Below are positions 1 through 5,500 of a stretch of DNA of 5,522 nucleotides, piece by piece. Origin of the DNA: an uncultured Bacteroidota bacterium. Lineage in GTDB: Bacteria > Bacteroidota > Bacteroidia > Chitinophagales > Chitinophagaceae. The stretch lies in assembly GCA_946887345.1 (NCBI GenBank), contig CAMPKR010000181.1, positions 1-5,522 of the forward strand, read 5' to 3'. Made by a program: the position numbers and the translations under genes. The stretch's first letter is position 1. Every line of letters starts with the position of its first letter. Under the pieces are notes generated by a model. That model saw nothing but the letters and a program-made list of their open reading frames with translations. It did not search any database and was not told the DNA's origin.

Positions 1-233
1 GGATTCTGGCATTTGGCATAGCTAGGGATATTGTTGGATCGGCTTCTACGGAAATGGAACTTTCGGCAGTTGCCGATATCCAATCCCTTAGAACAGCATT
101 GGAGGAACGCTATCCCAAGCTGAAACAATTGCGTTCATTCATGCTGGCCTTGAACAGCGAGTATGCCATCGGCCCGGAACAATTGAACGAAAACGACGAG
201 ATTGCCATTATTCCACCTGTAAGCGGAGGGTAA
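1..233 (+). CDS. moaD: MoaD, molybdopterin synthase sulfur-carrier subunit (5' end cut by the window)
   Basis: An open frame starting at base 3 gives 76 residues, beginning ILAFGIARDIVG and ending PPVSGG before a TAA at 231-233. This is the ubiquitin-like MoaD fold family, usually about 80 residues, so only about two to five N-terminal residues lie outside the window. The C-terminal Gly-Gly is the diagnostic feature: MoeB adenylates it and it is converted to a thiocarboxylate that donates sulfur to the pterin in the MoaD-MoaE complex in the cytoplasm. The segment NENDEIAIIPPVSGG matches the usual end of the family. moaE follows after two bases, as expected for the partner subunit, and the cognate activator (moeB) lies on the opposite strand nearby. 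ThiS, the thiamine sulfur carrier, has a similar end, but the moaE partnership makes MoaD much the better call. Confidence 0.93.
   Translation, partial: ILAFGIARDIVGSASTEMELSAVADIQSLRTALEERYPKLKQLRSFMLALNSEYAIGPEQLNENDEIAIIPPVSGG
225..230 (+). promoter_or_regulatory. Shine-Dalgarno-like site for moaE, inside the moaD Gly-Gly codons
   Basis: GGAGGG lies five bases before the moaE ATG (spacer TAAAG). The same bases encode the last two glycines of MoaD (GGA GGG TAA), so the essential Gly-Gly tail also forms a ribosome binding site. This supports the start at 236 and coupled translation of the two synthase subunits. Use by the ribosome is inferred. Confidence 0.6.
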
Positions 234-235
234 AG

Positions 236-652
236 ATGACAGACATTCAATTATCACCAACACCTCTGGAGGTACAACGCTGCCTCGATTTTGTCAGCGA
301 TGCAGCTGTTGGCGGTATTGATGTATTTGTCGGAACTGTTCGAAACCAAACTAAGGGCAAGGAGGTACTAAAGCTGGAATTTGAAGCTTATGAGCCTATG
401 GCCCTTCGTGAAATGCAAAAGCTTGCTGACCAGGCGCGCGAAAAATGGGATGTGCTTCGTATCGCCGTTCATCATCGCACAGGAGTATTGGGAGTAGGGG
501 AGATCCCGGTAATTATTGCAGTGTCAGCTGCTCACCGTGCCGCGGCTTTTGATGCCTGCCGCTATATTATTGATACACTGAAGGAAACTGTTCCTATCTG
601 GAAGAAAGAATACTTTGCCGGCGGAGAGGTATGGGTCAATGCTCATCCCTGA
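236..652 (+). CDS. moaE: MoaE, molybdopterin synthase catalytic subunit
   Basis: 138 residues, close to the family norm of about 140-150. MoaE forms a heterotetramer with MoaD and converts cyclic pyranopterin monophosphate to molybdopterin by inserting two dithiolene sulfurs. Visible family motifs are FVGTVRNQTKG (residues 31-41; R36 corresponds to the conserved substrate-site Arg), the hinge HHRTGVLGVGE (79-89), the SAAHR segment (98-101) and the catalytic block LKETVPIWKKE (115-125), in which K116 and K123 correspond to the active-site lysines of E. coli MoaE. The C-terminal FAGGEVWVNAHP is typical. The ATG is two bases after the moaD stop and preceded by GGAGGG, so the start is well supported. 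Its last 10 bases overlap the end of the convergent moeB gene. Confidence 0.96.
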   Translation: MTDIQLSPTPLEVQRCLDFVSDAAVGGIDVFVGTVRNQTKGKEVLKLEFEAYEPMALREMQKLADQAREKWDVLRIAVHHRTGVLGVGEIPVIIAVSAAHRAAAFDACRYIIDTLKETVPIWKKEYFAGGEVWVNAHP

Positions 653-1695
653 GTTACACGCAGGATATTGATGCCGCCTTCTAATGAGTATATAATAAGT
701 CCCTGCATTTTATCCTGGAGCCATTTCGCAGCCTGTGCACTTCTTTTTCCACTGGCACAATAGAATACTATTTCCTTAGCATCGCCAATTTCCCGCCACC
801 TGTCTTCAATACTGTCAAGTGGAATATTGAGGCCTCCGATGTTGAAATCAGAATGTTCCTCTTCTGTCCGTACATCTATAAGATAAATTCCACCCTTTGC
901 ATCCAGTTCTTTTTTGCTGATAGTTTGAATGCGGCCTGCCCCGCTGAGGTCTGTGATATTGGTTTTTGTAGTCATGCCTATCTTTATAACACTGCTCTGC
1001 ATGCTTTGCGCATTAAAGATGAACATTCTTCCCTTCAGTACGTCACCTGTACCTGTTATTAGTTTTATAGCCTCATTCGCCTGCATAGTACCGATGATCC
1101 CTGCTATAGTCGGCAATACACCGCCATCCGCACAGTCAGGTATCGCCATTGCATTTACTTCAGGAAATGCATCCCGGTAGTTCGGGCTGCGGCTGCCATC
1201 TTCATTCAGCATGTTCCATATAGCTACATGTCCTTCATATTGGTAGATCGCTCCATGTACCATCGGTTTGCCGGCCAATACGCAGGCATCATTGAGTAGG
1301 TAGTGTGTTTCAAAATTATCTGTGGCATCAAGCACCTGGTCATAGTTGCCTATCAACCCCAGTACGTTTTCAGAGTTTACCCTTACTCCATGTACATTAA
1401 TCTGAACATGTGGATTCTGCGCTTCTAACTTCTTTTGTGCAACAGTCACTTTCTTTTGCCCTACTTCATTTTCAGCATACAGTATCTGCCTGTGCAGGTT
1501 ACTAACGTTTATTGTGTCATGATCGGCAAGGCCAATAGTGCCAATTCCCGCCGCAGCCAGGTATTGCGCTGCAGGGCAACCTAATCCGCCCATACCGACG
1601 ATAAGCACTTTTGCCGTTCGCAGTTTTTCCTGTGCAGCCTTGCCGAATCCCGGCAAGGCTACCTGGCAGCTATATCTTATCTCATGCTCCCGCAT
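643..1695 (-). CDS. moeB: MoeB-like MoaD adenylyltransferase fused to a C-terminal rhodanese domain
   Basis: 350 residues in two domains. Residues about 1-245 are a ThiF/MoeB/HesA E1-like domain: nucleotide loop GMGGLG (34-39), NLHRQ (66-70), GQKK (79-82) and DATDN (123-127, D126 probably the Mg/ATP aspartate), plus C188 in IPDCADGG. Residues about 255-350 are a rhodanese domain with the DVR motif (274-276) and active loop CASGKRS (313-319), Cys313 being the likely persulfide carrier. The expected role is ATP-dependent adenylation of the MoaD Gly-Gly tail and sulfur delivery, the domain plan of eukaryotic MOCS3. Oddities: both zinc CxxC pairs of E. coli MoeB are absent (PNYRD at 171-175, no Cys after 188 until the rhodanese loop), and the usual RYSRQ is RYSCQ (7-11). 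The ATG overlaps the mobA end by 14 bases; alignment to MoeB supports this start. A ThiS- or dual-specific activator is possible, but context favours MoaD. Confidence 0.9.
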   Translation of the reverse strand: MREHEIRYSCQVALPGFGKAAQEKLRTAKVLIVGMGGLGCPAAQYLAAAGIGTIGLADHDTINVSNLHRQILYAENEVGQKKVTVAQKKLEAQNPHVQINVHGVRVNSENVLGLIGNYDQVLDATDNFETHYLLNDACVLAGKPMVHGAIYQYEGHVAIWNMLNEDGSRSPNYRDAFPEVNAMAIPDCADGGVLPTIAGIIGTMQANEAIKLITGTGDVLKGRMFIFNAQSMQSSVIKIGMTTKTNITDLSGAGRIQTISKKELDAKGGIYLIDVRTEEEHSDFNIGGLNIPLDSIEDRWREIGDAKEIVFYCASGKRSAQAAKWLQDKMQGLIIYSLEGGINILRVTQG

Positions 1696-2296
1696 CTGCT
1701 TGTTGTTTTTGTAGTATCTCTCTCACTGCTGTTGCATCTTCCGGTGTATTGGTATTCATCAATGCACCGGGGTATTCGGCTTTAATGATGCGCACATTAT
1801 CACTTTTTATCAATGCTTTCCGGGGGCATTTATATCCCTCGTCCGCGAGGCTCAGTAAATAGGGAAATGCTTTCGGTTCCCATATGGTTATAAGTGGCTC
1901 AGGCAATCCGTCATAAGGACTTTCAAAAGTGGTTGCAATAGCTGCCGGATGCCTGTTGTCAATTAGTTGTTGCAATGTCTTCTCTCCCAGCAGCGGCAGA
2001 TCGCAGGCTACTACCAGCCATGCGCTTCCCGGTTCTTTTGCAAATGCAGAAAGGATGGCTCCATAGGGGCCCATGCCTATGTAGCTGTCAGGCAATATAG
2101 GATAGCTGCTATTTACTATCTGCTGTTCATCCCGGCACGAGATATAGGTTGTTTCGCAAAACTTACTCAACAGTTCAGCAACATATTCTCTTTGTGGCAT
2201 ACCATGCCAGGCAATGGTTCCCTTGTCCTGGCCCATGCGCAGGCTTTTTCCACCTGCCAATACTACACCGTTCAGTTTAGCCACGTTTAAAATCAT
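1682..2296 (-). CDS. mobA: MobA, molybdenum cofactor guanylyltransferase
   Basis: 204 residues, near the usual 190-210. MobA transfers GMP from GTP to the molybdopterin phosphate, giving Mo-MGD/bis-MGD for DMSO-reductase-family enzymes such as nitrate reductases and formate dehydrogenases. The nucleotidyltransferase signature LAGGKSLRMGQDKG occupies residues 13-26, at the expected distance from the N-terminus. Further motifs are LPDSYIGMGPYGAILSA (68-84), the metal-binding VACDLPLL (96-103, D99), and NTNTPED (181-187) near the C-terminus. CTP-specific MocA shares this fold, so the nucleotide is inferred from overall similarity and context. The ATG lies inside the last 20 bases of moaC and has GGGAGG five bases upstream, which supports the start. 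The end overlaps moeB by 14 bases, so the pair is probably translationally coupled. Confidence 0.92.
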   Translation of the reverse strand: MILNVAKLNGVVLAGGKSLRMGQDKGTIAWHGMPQREYVAELLSKFCETTYISCRDEQQIVNSSYPILPDSYIGMGPYGAILSAFAKEPGSAWLVVACDLPLLGEKTLQQLIDNRHPAAIATTFESPYDGLPEPLITIWEPKAFPYLLSLADEGYKCPRKALIKSDNVRIIKAEYPGALMNTNTPEDATAVREILQKQQADAGA

Positions 2297-2753
2297 TTTT
2301 GCCTCCCGTCTTTTCCATCAGCTTCGTTTCCTTTATTACTATGTCATGACTTAGCGCTTTGCACATGTCATATACTGTCAGCGCGGCTATTGACGCGCCC
2401 ACCAGCGCTTCCATTTCTATCCCGGTTTTAGCGGTGATCATAGCAGTGCAATCTATCTCTAGTTCGTTACTGTTATTAATGTTGATCGTTATGTCGCAAT
2501 TCTCCAATCCCAGCGGATGACAGAGAGGTATCAGTTCGCCCGTTTTCTTGGCAGCCATTATTCCTGCAATGATCGCTGTCTGGAATACCGGGCCCTTCTT
2601 TGTCTGAATATCACCTTCGCTCAGTTTCTCCAGAACTGCCTGCGGCAACATGATTATTGACCGCGCGGTTGCAGTTCTGTGACTAACTGCTTTCTCGCTC
2701 ACATTTACCATGGTAGCACGGCCGTCTTTGTCCAGGTGTGAAAAATCACTCAT
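2277..2753 (-). CDS. moaC: MoaC, cyclic pyranopterin monophosphate synthase
   Basis: 158 residues from the ATG at 2753-2751. The frame is open to an ATG at 2792, but the extra 13 residues (MMSSGPGLLNKLL) lie inside moeA and have no counterpart in MoaC, whereas MSDFSHLDKDGRATMVNVSEKA matches the normal N-terminus and length (about 160). MoaC turns the MoaA product into cyclic pyranopterin monophosphate as a cytoplasmic hexamer. Visible motifs, numbered from this start: KKG (52-54), the conserved LCHPL (77-81), and the signature TGIEMEALVGAS followed by AALTVYDMCKA (110-134), with D129 and K132 matching the catalytic Asp and Lys of E. coli MoaC. The ATG overlaps the moeA stop (ATGAGTGA, 8 bases). 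Upstream is A/T-rich with no Shine-Dalgarno motif, as is common in Bacteroidota. Confidence 0.96.
   Translation of the reverse strand: MSDFSHLDKDGRATMVNVSEKAVSHRTATARSIIMLPQAVLEKLSEGDIQTKKGPVFQTAIIAGIMAAKKTGELIPLCHPLGLENCDITININNSNELEIDCTAMITAKTGIEMEALVGASIAALTVYDMCKALSHDIVIKETKLMEKTGGKNDFKRG
2302..2307 (-). promoter_or_regulatory. Shine-Dalgarno-like site for mobA inside moaC
   Basis: On the minus strand GGGAGG is followed by CAAAA and the mobA ATG. The bases lie within moaC codons for Thr-Gly-Gly-Lys (residues 149-152), so a Gly-Gly pair again forms the motif. It decides the mobA start at 2296. Function is inferred from spacing. Confidence 0.5.
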
Positions 2754-3954
2754 TAATAATTTGTTTAAAAGGCCAGGCCCTGAAGACATCACCTTTTTTA
2801 AAGTTATTCAATTCCGCAGGCAATTCAAGAAATGCATCTGCCTCCGCCAGGTTGGCCATGTCGCCTGAACCGTTGCCTTCGGCAGGAGTAGCCACCAGCT
2901 GAGCCTGCTCATTCACGCTCAATTTAACCTGCAGAAAGTACTGTAGCCTAGGCTCAAATGAAATATTACTATCCATCACTGCATAAAGTTTTTGCTCTGG
3001 TAAACCAGCGCTCCTTTTGTACCAGGGCACAAAATACCTGTGAAAACACATAAACGTCGAGACAGGATTCCCCGGAAAAGCAAACACCACAGTCCTACCT
3101 TTGTGCGTCCCGAACCAAAACGGCTTCCCTGGCTTTTGCCGCACCTTGTGAAACAATTTCCGGACCAGTAGCTTTTCCAGCGTCTTCGCTATAAGATCAA
3201 ATTTTCCCATCGATACTCCGCCGCTAATTATTATTGCATCGTATTGCTCCAGGCACTTGCCAAGTTTTCCTTCTATTATTTGTTCATCGTCAGGCAGGTG
3301 CAATAGCTCCGTATCCAGGCCCTGCTCACGCAAAGCCGCCTCTATAGTATAACTATTGCTCCTTCGGATTTTGTAGGCCGGGGGAGTATCACTCACATCC
3401 TGAAGCTCATCACCGTTTGTTATAGCCACTATTCTTGGAGGTTTTCGCACTTTAAGTAGCTTCTTGCCTGTGAAAGCTGCTGCACTTACGGTCGCTGCTG
3501 TTACCAGGGTATTTGCTGCCACAATTACCTCTCCTTCTTTCCTGTCTGTCCCTTTCCTGTGTATATTTTGTCCTTTTCGGATGCTTTCAGTCAGCAGTCT
3601 TGCCACTCCCTCGTTTATATCAAGGTCTTCATAGCGCACTACGGTATCTGCTGTATCGGGCACCGCTGCTCCTGTCATTATTTCAATGCAGCATTCTACG
3701 CCTTCCAATTTTATAGGTTCTTCGCCCGCCGCTTGTGTACCGGTTATTTTAAACGAGGTAATTCCCTTAGCCAATGCCTCATGGCGGATGGCTATCCCGT
3801 CCATAGTAGCCCTGTTAAAGGCAGGCATATCCCTGTCTGCAACTATATTCTCAGCCAGCACACAGCCTAATGCCTCCCGGAAATCTTTTTCTTCCGTGCC
3901 AAAGTCTCTTGCATGGCCCAGCACTATTTGCGTTGCTTCTTCTACACTTATCAT
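2746..3954 (-). CDS. moeA: MoeA, molybdopterin molybdenumtransferase
   Basis: 402 residues, the usual size. MoeA uses adenylated molybdopterin and molybdate to complete the mononuclear Mo cofactor. Motifs in order: DMPAFNRATMDGIA (42-55; D52 matches the conserved MDG aspartate), IMTGAAVPDTADTVVRYED (92-110), NIHRKGTD (130-137), the MoCF-binding domain with ITNGDEL (178-184), RRSNSYTI (197-204), IISGGVSMGKFDLI (242-255), the QKPGKPFWFG loop (273-282) and FPGNPVSTF (293-301), then the C-terminal beta-barrel domain IV (about 322-395). All the expected functional segments are present. The ATG is one base after the moaA stop and has AGGAGG five bases upstream; the stop overlaps the moaC start. No second MoeA copy or MogA fusion is visible in the window. 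Confidence 0.96.
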   Translation of the reverse strand: MISVEEATQIVLGHARDFGTEEKDFREALGCVLAENIVADRDMPAFNRATMDGIAIRHEALAKGITSFKITGTQAAGEEPIKLEGVECCIEIMTGAAVPDTADTVVRYEDLDINEGVARLLTESIRKGQNIHRKGTDRKEGEVIVAANTLVTAATVSAAAFTGKKLLKVRKPPRIVAITNGDELQDVSDTPPAYKIRRSNSYTIEAALREQGLDTELLHLPDDEQIIEGKLGKCLEQYDAIIISGGVSMGKFDLIAKTLEKLLVRKLFHKVRQKPGKPFWFGTHKGRTVVFAFPGNPVSTFMCFHRYFVPWYKRSAGLPEQKLYAVMDSNISFEPRLQYFLQVKLSVNEQAQLVATPAEGNGSGDMANLAEADAFLELPAELNNFKKGDVFRAWPFKQIINE

Positions 3955-3955
3955 G

Positions 3956-4954
3956 CTAGCCTCCTATTGTCGCCATCGATTCTGTTACCTGAAGTTTCTG
4001 CTTCCTGCCCTGCTCTGCAGCCCGGCCATCTACAGGTTTGCCTGCAATTGCACCTAGCATGCACTCCAGCACTTCCGCATCGCTTCTCTCGGTTCTGAGC
4101 AGATATCGCACGTTCATTACGCCTTCATCATATAGGCAGGTTTTAAAACTGCCACCAGGAGTAATGCGTATCCGGTTGCAGGTTCCGCAGAAAGACCGCG
4201 TGTAGGCTGCTATTATGCCCACAGTTCCTTTATGCCCCGGAATATGGTAGTTGTATGACGTAGAATTCGGCGTGTCCGTTATTTTATATATTTCTGGGTA
4301 TGTCTCTTCTATTTTCTGCAGTATGCTGATGTGGTCCCACTGCAGCGAGCCGTAAGTATGGCTTTCACCGTTAAAAGGCATTTCCTCAATAAAACGTACG
4401 CCTATTTTTTGTTCCTTCGTCAGCGCTACCAGTGAAGCAATATCTTCAATATTTTTTCCTGCTATTACCACGGCATTCAGCTTCACATCCATCTCGTGTT
4501 CTTGCAGTACCTGTAAGGTATGGAGTACTTTATCCAGCTCATCTCTGCGGGTGATCTCAAAAAAGCGCTGCCGGTCCAGGGTGTCCAGGCTCAGGTTCAC
4601 AGATTTGATGCCCAGTTGCTTCAGCGCAGGAACATGAGGCGCGGTAAGCACACCATTAGTGGTGATCGACAGTTCCTTAAGTCCCGCCAATTGTGATAGC
4701 TCTTCAAGAAAGGGCATGATGTCTTTTCTTACAAAGGGCTCGCCCCCGGTTATTCTTATTTTCTCTATTCCGTTGTTTACCAGCAGCCGGCAAAGACGCA
4801 GCATCTCCTCGTAGCTGAGAATTTCCTTGCGTTCCAGCCAGTTGAGCCCTTCATGGGGCATACAGTAAAAGCAGCGCAGGTTGCACCTGTCCGTAACGGC
4901 CAGCCGCAGATAGTTGATTTTCCTGCCATGTTGGTCTCTTATTCCCGCCTGCAT
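3956..4954 (-). CDS. moaA: MoaA, GTP 3',8-cyclase (radical SAM)
   Basis: 332 residues, the family's normal length. MoaA uses a radical SAM cluster and a second 4Fe-4S cluster to convert GTP to 3',8-cyclo-7,8-dihydro-GTP, the first committed Moco step. The N-terminal cluster motif CNLRCFYC puts ligands at C24, C28 and C31; the SAM-binding GGEP is at 70-73; the second cluster has C256, C259 and C273 (CX2CX13C). R17 in YLRLAVTDRC and the C-terminal Gly-Gly (331-332), both known to matter for cyclisation in this family, are present. The ATG at 4954 gives the usual MoaA N-terminus; no Shine-Dalgarno motif precedes it. It is the first gene of the minus-strand operon, followed one base later by moeA. 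Radical SAM and tail features together leave little doubt. Confidence 0.97.
   Translation of the reverse strand: MQAGIRDQHGRKINYLRLAVTDRCNLRCFYCMPHEGLNWLERKEILSYEEMLRLCRLLVNNGIEKIRITGGEPFVRKDIMPFLEELSQLAGLKELSITTNGVLTAPHVPALKQLGIKSVNLSLDTLDRQRFFEITRRDELDKVLHTLQVLQEHEMDVKLNAVVIAGKNIEDIASLVALTKEQKIGVRFIEEMPFNGESHTYGSLQWDHISILQKIEETYPEIYKITDTPNSTSYNYHIPGHKGTVGIIAAYTRSFCGTCNRIRITPGGSFKTCLYDEGVMNVRYLLRTERSDAEVLECMLGAIAGKPVDGRAAEQGRKQKLQVTESMATIGG
3960..3965 (-). promoter_or_regulatory. Shine-Dalgarno-like site for moeA, overlapping the moaA Gly-Gly codons
   Basis: On the minus strand AGGAGG precedes CTAGC and the moeA ATG. The last MoaA codons are ATA GGA GGC TAG, so the functional Gly-Gly tail of MoaA forms most of the motif. 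It supports the moeA start at 3954 and termination-reinitiation coupling from moaA. Inferred from sequence and spacing. Confidence 0.6.
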
Positions 4955-5049
4955 CGGCGTCTAAGTTCCGATATTATGAGGAAAATGCCTTGACCGGCCT
5001 ATATATATTAAAAATGCGAAAATAGAGACTTTCTGCACGCCCATGATGC
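4955..5049 (-). promoter_or_regulatory. Intergenic 5' region of the moaA operon
   Basis: This 95-bp gap between the yffB-like stop and the moaA start is the only non-coding space ahead of the five-gene operon, so any dedicated promoter must be here or further upstream. It contains an A/T-rich stretch at 5001-5024, including ATATATAT at 5001-5008. On the minus strand TATTTTCG (5024-5017) is one base off the Bacteroidota -7 consensus TAnnTTTG, but no convincing -33 element accompanies it. It is too short for a typical Moco riboswitch and has no strong hairpin or U-tract. Promoter function is a positional inference only. Confidence 0.3.
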
Positions 5050-5397
5050 CTAGACCAGTTTGCTGATCTCCTTTTCATCCCAGCCGAGGAAGAACCTGCC
5101 CTTGCCCAGGTCCCAAACAGGGCGCTTAATGATAGAGTTATGCTCCAGCATCAGGGCGATGGCCCGGGCCTTATCAGTCGCTCCCGCTTTATCGGCTTCC
5201 GGGAGCTCGCGGAAGGTGGTGCTGCGGCTGTTCAGGAGCTTAGCCAGCGGCAGGTGCTCCAGCCAGTGCTCTATGGTAGCCTTGTCAAGTCCGTGTGCAC
5301 GGTAGTCGTGGAAGCGGTAGGGGAGGCCTTTGGCATCCAGCCACTTAAAGGCTTTTTGCATGATGTCGCAGTTCCTGATGCCGCAGAGGGTGATCAT
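5050..5397 (-). CDS. YffB/Spx/ArsC-family thiol reductase-like protein
   Basis: 115 residues from the ATG at 5397-5395, matching E. coli YffB (about 118). The frame is open to an ATG at 5511, but the extra 38 residues are encoded by a repeat- and palindrome-rich stretch and do not resemble the family, while MITLCGIRNCDIMQKAFKWL is the canonical start. The thioredoxin-like ArsC fold is indicated by GIRNCD (6-11; C10 in the position of the family's active Cys), YRFHDYR (27-33), LLNSRSTTFREL (54-65) and IIKRPV (89-94; R92 the conserved ArsC-family Arg), ending with a GRFFLGWDE strand. C5 is an additional nearby cysteine. Members are thought to be glutathione- or thiol-linked reductases; the substrate is unknown. 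It is a cytoplasmic protein with no signal peptide. Nothing links it to Moco synthesis except position, and its G+C is visibly higher than that of its neighbours. Confidence 0.9.
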   Translation of the reverse strand: MITLCGIRNCDIMQKAFKWLDAKGLPYRFHDYRAHGLDKATIEHWLEHLPLAKLLNSRSTTFRELPEADKAGATDKARAIALMLEHNSIIKRPVWDLGKGRFFLGWDEKEISKLV

Positions 5398-5417
5398 GCT
5401 GCAAAATAAGAGATGAC

Positions 5418-5445
5418 TGCCATATAGCGACATGTCTCTGCCGGA
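5418..5445. repeat. Direct repeat copy 1 (28 bp)
   Basis: Begins TGCCATATA, continues through the palindrome GACATGTC (5429-5436) and ends CTGCCGGA. It aligns with copy 2 at 5461-5489 with 24 identical bases of 28 and one single-base gap. The start-to-start distance is 43 bp. Confidence 0.75.
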
Positions 5446-5460
5446 TGCTGACGTGTAAGT

Positions 5461-5489
5461 TGCCAGGTACTGACATGTCTGCTGCCGGA
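5461..5489. repeat. Direct repeat copy 2 (29 bp)
   Basis: Begins TGCCAGGTA, continues through the palindrome GACATGTC (5472-5479) and ends CTGCCGGA, with one extra G before that block relative to copy 1. Its first 8 bases (TGCCAGGT) are also one arm of a perfect inverted repeat with ACCTGGCA at 5490-5497. Confidence 0.75.
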
Positions 5490-5500
5490 ACCTGGCAGAC
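5477..5500. repeat. Inverted repeat / possible hairpin
   Basis: GTCTGC (5477-5482) pairs with GCAGAC (5495-5500), and alternatively CTGCC (5482-5486) pairs with GGCAG (5494-5498). It lies within the larger dyad TGCCAGGT (5461-5468) / ACCTGGCA (5490-5497). It has no U-tract, so it does not look like an intrinsic terminator. An operator or leader structure is possible. Confidence 0.45.

Noticed and set aside
653..720. Bidirectional terminator at the moaE/moeB junction
   Set aside because: The only symmetry is the 4-bp CTCA/TGAG dyad at 642-653; no stable stem or T-tract is seen.
853..1862. Plus-strand open frames of about 69-83 codons opposite moeB and mobA
   Set aside because: They are antisense shadows of strongly conserved genes, have no recognisable motifs and no independent start signals.
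2754..2792. Longer moaC start giving 171 residues
   Set aside because: The extra 13 residues fall inside moeA and are absent from the family; the ATG at 2753 gives the standard N-terminus and length and an 8-base stop/start overlap.
3513..4098. Cluster of plus-strand open frames opposite moeA and moaA
   Set aside because: Several mutually overlapping frames, low-complexity Cys/Ser/Leu-rich translations, and full overlap with conserved minus-strand genes indicate chance openness.
4961..5044. 27-codon minus-strand ORF between the yffB-like gene and moaA, with a hydrophobic stretch VSIFAFLIYIG
   Set aside because: The hydrophobicity comes from an A/T-rich tract, there is no ribosome-binding motif or known peptide match, and an ORF this short is expected by chance.
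4955..5049. Intrinsic terminator or Moco riboswitch upstream of moaA
   Set aside because: Only three-base stems can be drawn and there is no hairpin followed by a U-tract; the space is too short for the known Moco RNA element.
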